Origin: Mesostigma viride
Taxonomy: Eukaryota > Streptophyta > Mesostigmatophyceae > Mesostigmatales > Mesostigmataceae
Direction: 5' to 3'
DNA length: 39,546 nt
Assembly: GCA_009746045.1 (NCBI GenBank)
Contig: RPFO01000146.1
Span: 1 to 39,546 of the forward strand
The notes under the pieces are model-generated. The model was not told the origin of the DNA. It made no database searches and saw nothing but the letters and a program-made list of their open reading frames with translations. The position numbers and the translations under genes were made by a program. The stretch's first letter is position 1. Each line of letters begins with the position of its first letter. Shown here in pieces: positions 22,680 through 32,552 of this stretch.

Positions 22680-23056
22680 AAAACAAAAGAGACCGCCATG
22701 AGCTAGGTGAGCAAGCTTTTATCGTGTTTCAAGGCCAACGGCTCTCTACCAACGGCCAGATCCGGCAACGGCCTCTAAACAGTTTTAGCCGTCAAGTTTT
22801 ACTTCAGATATTGCCTGTTGCAAACCCGTCCGCAATCACAGATCTGCTAGGAGAACCTAGACGCAAAAATCCGTCGTCAAGGTACTCAGCACACCGTCAA
22901 GGTATGGGCCGCAACAATTAGGCCATATCTTCCGTAATACTCGTACACTAGAAGCCTAATCAACCTTATTACGATCACATCACCCAGCTCTATTTCACCT
23001 AGCATCAGCGGCTCCCCTTCCGTATCACTATAAAGAAACTATGTTCAGAGAACCCC
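22680..23056. repeat. Split direct repeat A2
   Basis: 377 bp from AAAACAAAAGAGACCGCC to TTCAGAGAACCCC, apparently identical to A1 at 27523-27899 by eye. It abuts B1 directly. Confidence 0.9.
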
Positions 23057-23057
23057 G

Positions 23058-23192
23058 ATTCTATTAACCGTGGAACTCCAGGGTAACCAGACTCTTTATT
23101 AAAACAATAAGTAGAGCACATCGGGAAGTGGCCCTCAACTGGCCATCCTTACCCATGGGAACACTTTATGTCCAAAAAGGCTAGCCTTACCC
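23058..23192. repeat. Split direct repeat B1
   Basis: 135-bp partner of B2, located immediately 3' (minus strand) of the recombinase gene and abutting A2. Confidence 0.9.
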
Positions 23193-23268
23193 TTACATCC
23201 CTCCCTGGCGACCCAAGCCAGGGGCAAAACAAAAACCGGTGGACGCATAAGACAAGAATGAAGGGAAC

Positions 23269-26200
23269 TTAAGAGGAAGGCAGAGAAAAGACGCTCCGCC
23301 AAATGCGCGGGGGGCAGGCGGCGATAGCCCGAACCAGGGCGTCAGGAAGGGTGAGGGCCAAGCTCCGGTGCAATCCCACATAGTGGGCGACAGTTTTGCT
23401 GCTGCGCCAGCGACCCCGATGCTGAATATCAGCCATGCTGCGCTGCCGCAAAAAATCATAGGTAGCCCCCCCATGCCGCAGCCCGTGAATGGTAAACACC
23501 GTGTCGACCCCCAAAGCTTGCGTGGCCTGATGCCAAACCCGGCTGAACTGGGCATAATCGTAAGGGAACACCCGCTCCCAGGCCGCCTTGCCACGCATAC
23601 AAGCCCGCAAGAGGGTCTCAGTCATGACATCCTCGATCACCACAGACTGCACCTCCCCCTTAGCCGTCTTAGCTGACATCAACAACAAGGCGCCCCGCTG
23701 CGAACCCCGCAACCGAACATCAGGCTGCAAGCGCACATGGCCGACCAACAGGTTGAGCGCCTCCGATACCCGCAGGTATTGTTGGAAAATAACGATGACC
23801 ATCATAGCCGCACGAGGCTGCCGCTGGAGCACCATAGTACAAGCAAGCGCAAACGCAGCCTCCCATGGAATGGGGGGGGGGCACGAGGGGGTGCCAACGT
23901 GCGCCAGCCAGCCAAAACACTTCGTGCCAAGGCCCAATCCCGCACCTCCCGGGGGAAGTACAAATTCAGGCCCATAAGCGCATTGACACACAACTGGCGG
24001 CTGTAACACCGTGAGTGCGCCCAAGCGACATACTCGCAATAGTATTCCTCTATCGTCAAGCCGCGCAACAAGCTGCCAACCCGACCCCGCCGGCTCGCCC
24101 ACCATGCGAAAAAGGACCTAAGACCCCGATGGTAAACCATCAAAGTAGCCGGCTTCACCTTGCCCTCAAGAAGGGTCAAGTAGCTAGCGCCAAGCCGAGG
24201 CCCGGGATTGGGATGAACACCCTCGCGAGTCAAATCGCGGACCCACCCGGCCACCGAGGCAGCCATGGAAAGCCCCCGCGAAGGCCCATCCGCAGGCTGA
24301 AGCTCACTTGGCGTCCAGACCCATTGTGAGCGGCTGCCGGTGACCAACGTAAGAGCGCACAACCGGCGGCATTGCTTGTTTAACCGGTAAGAAGAGGAAC
24401 GCCCTTTAGCCAAGCAGCCCAAAGCGGCAGTGGAGTCCACTAACCTCACCACCCGCTTACCCCATGTTCCGAGGTTCCGGGCCGAGCGCTCCACCCCCTT
24501 CACAGCGGCCCGCACTTCCTTCTCGTTGATGTGCATGGTCGAATCGCGCCAGCGACTCTTGATCCCGACGCGCCATCGCCCGTGGATGATGGCTTTTTCC
24601 GCGGCCTTGGTCAAGGGTCTAGGCCCGGCATACATGGCCTCACCTGGGGTGAGGAGGGTTGGGTAACCCCGCACCTCCCGGGCCCGAGCTAATTCCGTCA
24701 CCTCAGCTGGGGCCATCTCAGCGTAGACAACCCCCTGCCCAAAACTAGACGCATCCGAGGCCACCACCACCGGAGCCAGGGCAGCCCCCCGGTCCACACG
24801 GAGCATGGGGGCCAACGCCATGGCACACTCGAGCTCATCGCGCACACCTTGCCACAAAGGTCGCGTTCGCTGGCCCCACCCCTTGAGGTTGATGAACTTA
24901 AAACTCTGCTGCCATATGGACAAGCAAGTGCGGCTGAGCATCTGCAGCCACACCCACCGGCCCACGACGGCCGCCAGCGCCTCAGCGGTAGCGCGTCCCC
25001 TCTCGAGGAGTACACGAGTGTGCGCAACCACAAGGGTGAGCTGCTTAGCTGTCGGCTCCAACACCCCATCCCGCCGGTGAACAACACCCAGAGCTTCTAG
25101 CTCGTCCTCCCCCTCCGGGCTAGCCATGATCGTCTTGTCCTTGGAGGGCACAAGGTTGTTAGGCGCGTACCCGTCTTCAATAGCACTCGCGATTAAGCGA
25201 TTCACCGCCTCGCACGTGCGCCCATTGCTGACCACCAGGTCATCAATAGTGATGGATACCATAGGGGCAGGGGGGTCCTCAAGGTCGATTTGCATCTCCC
25301 TCGTGCTCTCCTCCTTGTACTCGATGGCTAGGGCGGTTGGGTTACCCCATGCATTCCGAAGCACGGTCAGCTCCCCTACACTTGTGAGGCGGTTCACCTG
25401 CCGTCTAGGATCCAAAGCGCCCGTGGCATAGAGGACCATCTCATGGATGGCTTCCCCTAGCGCTACAGCGTGGGAGTGCCCCATGGCCAGCACTTTCAGC
25501 ACTGGCCACACCCTCCTCCGCCGCCCCGGCAGCCCGACATCGGTGGACCACACATCAGGTAGCCCTTGATAATCCCACCACCACTCCGGCACTTGGATGG
25601 TATAGTAATACGAGACCAGATCGCTCTTGGCCGTGTAGCACCGACCCTTGATATAGACCTCCGAGTATATGCCCAGGTGGGGTAACACCGTCTTAGGGGG
25701 GTCCACCCACAGTGCGTTCCCCAACTTCTTATTCACAATGAGCCTTAACTCCCCCACTCCTTTGGCCACCCCAAAACATCCGTCTACCCACTTTGGCCGC
25801 GTCTCTCGGAACTCCACCATCCCCACGTCCGCTGCCCTCCCCATCAACTTGCCCCACTCCGCCATGGTGCACCCTCGGCTGGGGGCAGGTACATTCCAAT
25901 ACCTCGCACTGGCAGCCACCTCCGGCTTGATGCAGTTGGCTTCGCTCGCGTACACCTCTCGCCAACTAGGTCGTAGCGCCAGCAAATCCAGCAGCTTCGC
26001 CTTTCCTGCCACCTCGCGCTTCGGCAGACTCACCCGCTCCGCCACAAGTTGTTCATACTTATTACATTTCCCATAGATTAGATCACTTCCTTCTGCGGGG
26101 CCTGTCGCAACGCCGGTTACGCGGCGACTGTACCACTCGCAGTGCTTCTTGACCCTTTTCAGGGCCTCCGCCGTTCCTCTGGAGCACGCGCCTCCAGATT

Positions 26201-26345
26201 TAGGCGGAGGGTCTGCCCCCCCGTGCCATAGCCAATTCAACCACGTAATCACCTTGTGTTGTAGAGTGAAGGTCCGGCGGCGGCGAGTTGCACGCTGGCG
26301 TCTGCGTGCTGACCTCACTCTCCCCCACGTAGTGCTTAGAGGCAT
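23269..26345 (-). CDS. PAT-like pol: reverse transcriptase, RNase H and tyrosine recombinase, one frame change
   Basis: Starts at ATG 26345, 48 bp after the gag stop; upstream codons in the same frame only shadow gag. RT signatures include ITIDDLVV (catalytic Asp pair near 25240). DIRS-type RNase H motifs follow: SDASSFGQG, HINEKEVRAA and RLVDSTAALG. A 2A-like REGVHPNPGP lies near 24205-24235. Then comes the tyrosine recombinase: catalytic Arg in QYLRVSEAL (about 23770), HGLRHGG (about 23480), RGRWRSSKTVAHYV, with the nucleophile Tyr at 23382-23380. The recombinase is in a different frame from RT, and the switch falls at a run of ten C (minus; 23872-23881). That is either a homopolymer indel or assembly error, or a programmed shift. 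Ends at 23269. Confidence 0.85.
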
Positions 26346-26392
26346 TGTAGGAAGAGGCAGTGGGAAGGGGGAGCGGTTTACCCTTTCGGTGT

Positions 26393-27451
26393 TTACTTGG
26401 TTTGCTGGGCCTTGCCCAGCTTCTCCATCATCGTGGCGCTTTGCAGGGCCATCTTCATGGCCGGGTTGCTCACCAAGGAGGCATCTTCCTTGAGAGCAAG
26501 GAGGTGGCCAGCCACCTTCCACCCTCCTGACCCCTGGCTCTCCACTAGGAGCATGGCTGCCACCACCCTCATGAGATACTCTACCCCAGCCAACTCCCCG
26601 GCTGCCGGCCCCAACTCCTTGAAGAGTGTGTCCATGGCCAGGGCGATGTTCATGACCACCTTCCTGCTTTCCTGGTTCCTCCACCCCCCTTGGCGAGTAG
26701 CCATGATCCAACTCTTTATCCCCCCTCCATTGTCGTTGGCATCCTCGAGCACCTCGGGGAGCACTCTCTCTTGCACCCTCCAATTCACCACTTGTGCTCG
26801 AGTGGGCAGCGTCACCCCTTTGGTCTTTTTCGGCTTCCTGGAAGCCCCATCTGCCCCGGCCAGCGCATCCTTCAATTTCGTCAGGAAATCCTCTTCCTCG
26901 GACTCCTCCTCCTCCTCCTCTTCTTTGCCCGCCTGCCCCTGCTTGCCAATAATAGCCGCCAGCTCCAAGAGCTGCTCCCTCACATCCCCCGCGGCCTTTC
27001 CCTTGCTCGGGGCTGGGCTTCCGACTTTTTTCGTCCCCTTTTTCGCCCCTTTCGTGGGCCGGCGTGGTGGCTGCATCTCCTCTTCGTCCGAGTCCGCCAA
27101 GTCCCGGGCGCTTTGGAGGGCTGCCACTAGCGCTTCGTTTGGGTCCGCTGCTGCCAGAATTTCAGGCCCGTCCACGTGGTCGACCAGCAGTCCAACGACG
27201 GACTCCAGCTGGGCCGCAGACCACCGGCTGACAGTAGTTACCCAGTCGGTCCCGAGGACCGCCTCAAAGGCAGCGCACACTTCAGGCAGGCCCGAGCAAG
27301 TGGAGAGCTCCTGATGGAGCCTTTTCTTCTGCGTCGGCCAGCCTAGTCGGCCCTTTCCCGTCTGTTTAGTAGCTGTCGGCACCTCGGGATTAGCTTTCGG
27401 TAATTGCTTCCCAGCACCTGTCGAACCTGGCTTCCGCCCGGGCTTCGGCAT
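26393..27451 (-). CDS. PAT-like gag-type protein, 352 aa
   Basis: First open frame after repeat A1. Basic, Pro/Gly/Lys-rich N-terminus (MPKPGRKPGS), a Lys-rich stretch (KGAKKGTKK), an acidic run (EEEEEEESEEED) and a helical C-terminal half (about residues 230-350). No zinc knuckle is visible. Position before pol supports a gag-like structural role; the sequence itself does not prove it. Confidence 0.65.
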   Translation of the reverse strand: MPKPGRKPGSTGAGKQLPKANPEVPTATKQTGKGRLGWPTQKKRLHQELSTCSGLPEVCAAFEAVLGTDWVTTVSRWSAAQLESVVGLLVDHVDGPEILAAADPNEALVAALQSARDLADSDEEEMQPPRRPTKGAKKGTKKVGSPAPSKGKAAGDVREQLLELAAIIGKQGQAGKEEEEEEESEEEDFLTKLKDALAGADGASRKPKKTKGVTLPTRAQVVNWRVQERVLPEVLEDANDNGGGIKSWIMATRQGGWRNQESRKVVMNIALAMDTLFKELGPAAGELAGVEYLMRVVAAMLLVESQGSGGWKVAGHLLALKEDASLVSNPAMKMALQSATMMEKLGKAQQTK

Positions 27452-27522
27452 CCCAGCCGCTTTGCAGAAAGGAATTCTGGGCGTCAGCTACGCTGCCCCT
27501 GACCCCTGTCGCCGCCTTCGTT

Positions 27523-27899
27523 AAAACAAAAGAGACCGCCATGAGCTAGGTGAGCAAGCTTTTATCGTGTTTCAAGGCCAACGGCTCTCTACCAACGGCC
27601 AGATCCGGCAACGGCCTCTAAACAGTTTTAGCCGTCAAGTTTTACTTCAGATATTGCCTGTTGCAAACCCGTCCGCAATCACAGATCTGCTAGGAGAACC
27701 TAGACGCAAAAATCCGTCGTCAAGGTACTCAGCACACCGTCAAGGTATGGGCCGCAACAATTAGGCCATATCTTCCGTAATACTCGTACACTAGAAGCCT
27801 AATCAACCTTATTACGATCACATCACCCAGCTCTATTTCACCTAGCATCAGCGGCTCCCCTTCCGTATCACTATAAAGAAACTATGTTCAGAGAACCCC
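27523..27899. repeat. Split direct repeat A1 (terminal)
   Basis: 377 bp, partner of A2. It forms the 5' end of the retrotransposon and directly abuts the heptamer array. Confidence 0.9.
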
Positions 27900-28166
27900 G
27901 AATGAAGAATGAAGAATGAAGAATGAAGAATGAAGAATGAAGAATGAAGAATGAAGAATGAAGAATGAAGAATGCAGAATGAAGAATGAAGAATGAAGAA
28001 TGAAGAATGAAGAATGAAGAATGAAGAATGAAGAATGAAGAATGAAGAATGAAGAATGAAGAATGAAGAATGAAGAATGAAGAATGAAGAATGAAGAATG
28101 AAGAATGAAGAATGAAGAATGAAGAATGAAGAATGAAGAATGAAGAATGAAGAATGAAGAATGAAG
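27900..28166. repeat. (GAAGAAT)n heptamer microsatellite
   Basis: About 38 nearly perfect copies of a 7-bp unit with a single visible variant (GCAGAAT near 27974). A one- to two-unit remnant (GAAGAATGAAG) sits on the other side of the PAT element at 22501-22511, so the retrotransposon inserted at the edge of this array. It is not a known plant or algal telomere repeat. The HSSFFIL peptide frames are artefacts. Confidence 0.95.
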
Positions 28167-28254
28167 ATCTGTTGCATTTATCTTTATATTTGTAATAAAG
28201 AAATCGCGAGTTCTGCTTTTCATCCGTTTTGCTTTGGAATGTGTTCTGATATAT

Positions 28255-28830
28255 GTGTGTGATATATCACGATATATCTGTGTGATATGTCATGATCGCC
28301 CGTGGTTTTATGTCACTGTTTCTGCCCAGATTTATCAGTGATAATGTCACGAATTTGTCACCCTTTTTTTCGTGATATATCAGTGATAATGTCACGGATT
28401 TGTCACCCTTTTTTTCGTGATATATCAGTGATAATGTCACGGATTTGTCGCCCTTTTTTCGTGACATATCAGTGATAATGTCACGAATTTGTCACCCTTT
28501 TTTTCGTGATATATCAGTGATAATGTCACCGTCGGATTTGTCACCCTTTTTTCGTGATAATGTCACGGATTATCAGTGATAATGTCACGGATTTTGTCAG
28601 TGCGTTTTGTCAAGTCGTGACATTGATATTTTGTGATAATTTCCTTGTTTTTGTCACAAAGATAATCACAGAATATGCTGGTTTTATCACATGATTTGTC
28701 ACAAAATGTCACAGAATATCACAGTTTTATCACAAAAAATCACAAAATGTCACATTTTGTCACATCCACATCACAAAATGTCACGTGATATGTCACAAAA
28801 TATCACAAAATGTCACACCCCTTCCTAGTG
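28255..28830. repeat. Element B right subterminal repeats and terminus
   Basis: About five tandem units of roughly 55 bp (CGTGATATATCAGTGATAATGTCACG with a GATTTGTCACCC segment) at 28330-28600, then dense TGTCACAAAATATCACAAAA words. The array ends in ACCCCTTCCTAGTG at 28830. It is the mirror of the left end. Confidence 0.85.
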
Positions 28831-29900
28831 AAGGAAGCTGAGGACTGACTGACTGTCAGTGAGCAAGTGTGCAACCACCCCAGCCCTGCTACCTGCTTGC
28901 ATCTGCAACCAAACCAGCACATGATTCGGGTATCTTGCATGGAGAACTGCTGACACCACTGCCCTGCACTCAGCAGCATTGCTGCTGACAGCTTGCGTCT
29001 ATGCAACCGGCTGTACCATGAAATGAGGGATAAGGGTGCATCATCATTCTGCACAAAATACAAGCCTGACTCCCTTGCCTGCAACTTAGTGATCTGCCTG
29101 GACTCCATGGAACTATCCATCATAGCTTGGATGTGAATTGTTTTATGGAGATCCAAGGAATGCAAGATAAGGGGAGGGCCTTTCTGGAGAGTGTTGGTGA
29201 TGGCTTTGTGATCTACTTGCATCAAGACATCATCATCAACTCTGCTAACCACAGCCAGGTGAGGTGCACATGTTGAGCACAACCACCCTAGCTTGCTCTA
29301 AAGGTGGGACAGGCACCAGGTTTGATTTTTGTTTGCAAAAACCTCCAAGCAGCTGTGCATGTAATCAGTGGGAGAGTATAATTGACATAATGCACACACC
29401 CACTGGCTTTCATGCTGCTGGAGTTGTAACATTGTGCCACAAAATTTTATGGCAGTGGTGCCCAGCTCTACTTGCTTGCCAATCTCAAAGTGTTTGGACA
29501 CTTGCTGAATGAAGTCATCTACAGCACGCCTTGGCCCAGCAATCAGCTGATCATCCCCATGACACACAAACGTGAGTATGCCATGAGGGTGAGTGATTAC
29601 AAAGAAGCAAGGGTCTATGTCATCATATTTAGCCCCTAGCTTTTCAAACACTGCCTGAGCTGACATCCTGAAAATGCGAGGGGATGATTGCAGCCCTTCA
29701 ACACCTATGTTAGCCTTCAGGTACTGCTGAGGGATGTGTTTTGCCCAGACTCTGGGAGTGGAGACTACATACACCTGACCATGCCACACTTGTTGTGCTA
29801 TTTTAGACAGACAGCAATATTCTTAGAGATGTTTGCTGAATGCCTGGCGTGTACAGCTCTGCTTCTGTCAGATCAGTGGTCCCCTTGAACTCTGTCACTC
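28831..29900 (-). pseudogene. Copia X reverse transcriptase and N-terminal RNase H
   Basis: RT entry is VTEFKGTTDLTEAELYTP just below 29900, then VWHGQVYVVSTPRVWAK and GLQSSPRIFRM (copia YGLKQAPR-like). The catalytic segment is TFVCHGDDQLIAG, with HGDD in place of YVDD, and it is followed by FCGTMLQL (copia FLG-like). The frame changes near 29790 and 29290. RNase H follows (SLISWYSRLHRRKLSAAM) and is cut at 28830 by CACTA-B. Family placement is by motif order. Confidence 0.75.
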
Positions 29901-30640
29901 AAGGTCTGGCATGAAAAATGACTGACCCATCTGCTGCTGGCTTATGTTTACACACAAACTTCAGGCGCAAGTGCTTACACCCTGCAGGCTTTTTGTCAAT
30001 AGGTGTGACAGGTGGAGTGTGAGAAGAACTAATGGATCTGGCACTACCCATTCTTCCCTGGTCTTGTTGAAGGCCTCCACCCTTTTTTAGGAAACCTATG
30101 TGGGTGCGACAGTCTTGCGCTATCTGTTCATAAGAAAGAGGAGACATTTTTGCCACATCATGCTTGCCCAATCCAAAGGAGGATGGATGAAGTTTTTGAT
30201 TATGAACCAAGTCTGCCACACAAGGTTCTTGCCCTGGAGCATACTTGGGGGCAGCAAATTTTACAGAAGCGATGTTGGTTTGAAGAAGTTTTTGAAGAGG
30301 AATTTTGAAATGATTCAGAGCAACACCACCCAGGTCCTGGATGGCCAGTTTATCACTGGAGATAATGACACCAGGGTAAGAAAGAAAGGGATCACCCAAC
30401 AAGGCATTACCTTTATAACCTTCCAATACCTGGAAAGGGGTTGGGATACCAAGTATAGTCAACATTACCTGACCTTGTACCTTGAGTGATGACTGCCCTG
30501 AGAAATCAGCCACATGGTGCCAGGGTGAAGGTTCCAAAGGCAAATGGGGCACAGCCAGTGCACTAATAATGCTGACCTGGGCTTGTGTGTACGTCCACTG
30601 CAACCAAGAATGGGCTATTGTCATTCTGCCCAACCTTACC
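29901..30640 (-). pseudogene. Copia X aspartic-protease-like segment and RT N-terminus
   Basis: The frame contains VSIISALAVPHL, VQGQVMLTILG and ALLGDPFLSYPGVIISS, the last resembling the C-terminal half of retropepsins (ILGxDFL-type motif). A possible active-site stretch (VDVHTSPGQ) lies just upstream in the neighbouring frame. The end of the frame has KPAGCKHLRLKFVCKHKPAADG, typical of the start of copia RT (KWVFKxK...DG). A protease between integrase and RT is not the textbook copia order; see findings. Confidence 0.5.
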
Positions 30641-30782
30641 CACCTTAGCTGATCCTGCAGCAGTTTGAGCTTTAGCTCTATGTGCTGATTGTAAAATGCG
30701 GACAGCTTCTGCTAGACTGCGTTTGGAAGGTGCAGCTAGTGGCTGAGCTAGTTCCACAAGTGAAGAAGTGATAAGTTGCTGA

Positions 30783-32100
30783 TCACCTGTTTTGCCAAAT
30801 TGACCCTGAGTCTGCTGCAGGGGGCCAAGCCTGCAGTGACTGCCTACAATCATCAAGGGTGACCTGGGTGTCACAGTGGGTGTGGCTCTCACACTCACCA
30901 GTGGGTGTTCCAAACAACCACTCACTGGGCAACGCTGGGATGCCAGGCAACTGTACAGGGCTGTCGGCCAACAGCTCTTCCTCCTCTGCCACGTCTGACA
31001 CAGTTGGAAAATACAATTTCATCCTGTGAGGTGAACACCTGTGTACCTTACCCGTGTCATTATGTTTAACCTGCACTGTCCTGCCAGTGGTGTTAAACGT
31101 TATAGGATGGTGGCTGGCCCATGCCAGGTACCCACCTTGCATAGTCCCGACTCCTTGTAGAATAGGACCTGATCCCCTTCTCTGAAGGTGGGACGTGGAT
31201 GTTTTGCATCCTTGATCGACAGCTAACCTGCTAGCTGTATGTGCTCGCTGTACGTTGTATCGGGCTAATACCTCAGGTGGATATATGCCTGCATGCAATC
31301 CATCTGGTGTAATGACCACCCCTTGTGGGGTTTTCATGAGTGGCCTCCTGTTGAGAACTTGGCACAACCTGGTGGACCACAGGGCTCTGTCAGCATATGA
31401 CCCACTGCCAGCCAACAGACTACCATCTTCCTTGGCTACAAGGGTTTTGATGGACCTGATAGCCCTTTCAATGATGCCTTGCCTCTCATGATCTTCTAGC
31501 CCTGTCAGATCAATAGCCTCACACCCTGGTTCATTGGCAAGACACGTAAACTGTTGATCCAATAGCAATGCCTCCACAGGGTAGTACCTGGCCTGAGCAA
31601 TCAAGAGAGCCCTGAGCAACTGCGTCTTGTCCATCCCAGGTAATGGTTCAATGGTTGTGTACCTTGACCATGCATCTTTAAGTGCCAAGTAAGATTGTCC
31701 TTTTATATGAAAGACAATGTCTCCTACCACCCTGCCCTTGCACTTAGGTGGGGTAGCTACATGCCACTTGGGGGGTTTGGGTGCATTGAACTGGCAATGC
31801 TGGCAGTGGGATCTGACCAGTGACCTGGCATGCACGTCTGAGTGCTGCCCCCCCCATTGCTGCTGCCACCACCTCTGCACTCACTTCATGCCCATTAAGG
31901 AAGTGCAACTGTAAAGCAAGCTCCTGAATACTGATGTGAGTGTCATCTGAAGTGGACACCCTGGATCCCTTGGGGACAATAGAAGTGAATGTGGGTTTAG
32001 AGACATAGTCCTCTGAGACCAACTGTAACACCTTTCCAGTACTGCTCACTGCTCTGACAGCTAGTGGGGCATGCAGATGAAAGAGGTGAAGCAGGCACAC
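30783..32100 (-). pseudogene. Copia X integrase
   Basis: HHCC zinc-binding domain split over two frames: LHFLNGHE upstream, and SHCQHC after a frame change at a run of eight C (plus 31848-31855). The DDE core is in the frame starting at 31880: Asp54 (VVGDIVFH), Asp108 (LLLDQQF), Glu138 (QGIIERAIRS). After it come copia-type C-terminal segments (KVHRCSPHRMKLYFP). Integrase joins the cDNA to the host chromosome. The sequence is otherwise well preserved. Confidence 0.8.
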
Positions 32101-32109
32101 TCAAGCCAG

Positions 32110-32250
32110 CATGAGAGGGAGACTCACACTTCTTGCCGTAAGGAGGCCGCTTGCAGTCCTTTGGGTCGCCGTGGGGCGGCCCGTGGCACTTGTGGCACAA
32201 GACGTCGTGGTCCTTGAGCTCGGGCATATGTTCTTGCGGCAGGTATCCCG
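32110..32250 (-). pseudogene. Zinc-knuckle-like segment upstream of integrase X
   Basis: The frame reads VLCHKCHGPPHGDPKDCKRP, close to a retroviral CCHC knuckle (CX2CX4HX5C). It is more GC-rich than the integrase below it, so it may be gag of the same element or a fragment of another one. Only about 200-300 bp separates it from the integrase zinc domain. Confidence 0.4.
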
Positions 32251-32270
32251 AGTGTGGAACCCCATGCCAC

Positions 32271-32552
32271 AGCGCGCTAGGTTGTGAAATACGTCGGTAC
32301 GTCAAATACGTCGGCCTCCAAAATACGGGTATATACGTAGACCCCGGCAGAATACGTCGGCTTGAATACGGCAAAATACGACAGTGTGCAATTCGGCCTT
32401 TAGAGCATGGTTATGAATGGATGGGCCTTTTGGGTTTGAGGCTTTAGGGTATAGTTATGCAATATGGTTACCACTCATGGCAAGGTGCAGTCAAGTCAGA
32501 ACACTGACAACCATTACCATGCATGAATGAGACAACGAGCTATCAAATCTGA
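32271..32552. other. Non-coding junction with repeated AATACG words
   Basis: From 32285 to 32385 the word (A/T)ATACG occurs about eight times, often as AATACGTCGG, at irregular spacing. The rest is AT-rich without coding signal. It marks the broken 5' end of copia X. Confidence 0.5.

Larger units (their letters stand above)
22512..27899 (-). mobile_element. PAT/Kangaroo-type tyrosine-recombinase retrotransposon, nested in CACTA-B
   Basis: In element orientation (minus) the layout is A1 (27899-27523), gag, RT-RNase H-recombinase, B1 (23192-23058), A2 (23056-22680), B2 (22646-22512). This split-direct-repeat layout is the hallmark of PAT/Ngaro/Kangaroo-type DIRS elements, which use a tyrosine recombinase instead of an integrase and leave no target duplication. 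The A copies look identical over 377 bp and the B copies differ at about one base over 135 bp, so the insertion is recent. I see no methyltransferase. It is flanked on both sides by GAAGAAT-type repeats. Confidence 0.9.
10609..28830. mobile_element. CACTA transposon B, complete, about 18.2 kb
   Basis: Bounded by inverted termini CACTAGGAAGGGG (10609 rightward and 28830 leftward), each followed by TGTGACATTTTGTGATA-type sequence. It contains a minus-strand TNP2-type transposase, a plus-strand accessory gene, subterminal repeat arrays at both ends and a nested PAT-like retrotransposon. Both element genes appear open after splicing, so it is the candidate autonomous copy. It is inserted in a copia RNase H gene with a 2-bp duplication. 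Without the PAT insertion and the heptamer array it would be about 12.5 kb. Confidence 0.9.
28831..32270 (-). mobile_element. Copia-like retrotransposon X, 5'-truncated, interrupted by CACTA-B
   Basis: Reading on the minus strand: a zinc-knuckle-like segment (about 32240-32120), integrase, an aspartic-protease-like region, reverse transcriptase and RNase H, continuing at 10608-9960 beyond CACTA-B. Integrase before RT marks it as Ty1/copia-type. Several frameshifts make it non-functional. The upstream gag and 5' LTR are missing, replaced by unrelated sequence above about 32270. Confidence 0.8.

Noticed and set aside
26397-27314. 305-aa plus-strand open frame
   Set aside because: It is antisense to the gag-like gene of the PAT element, with no start context, no family resemblance and GC-driven openness.
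27848-28223. Long minus-strand frames with HSSFFIL repeats
   Set aside because: They are translations of a 7-bp microsatellite, open in several frames because the unit lacks stops. No gene context.
28330-28600. CRISPR-like regularly spaced repeats
   Set aside because: Units are contiguous tandem repeats without unique spacers, inside CACTA subterminal DNA of a eukaryote.
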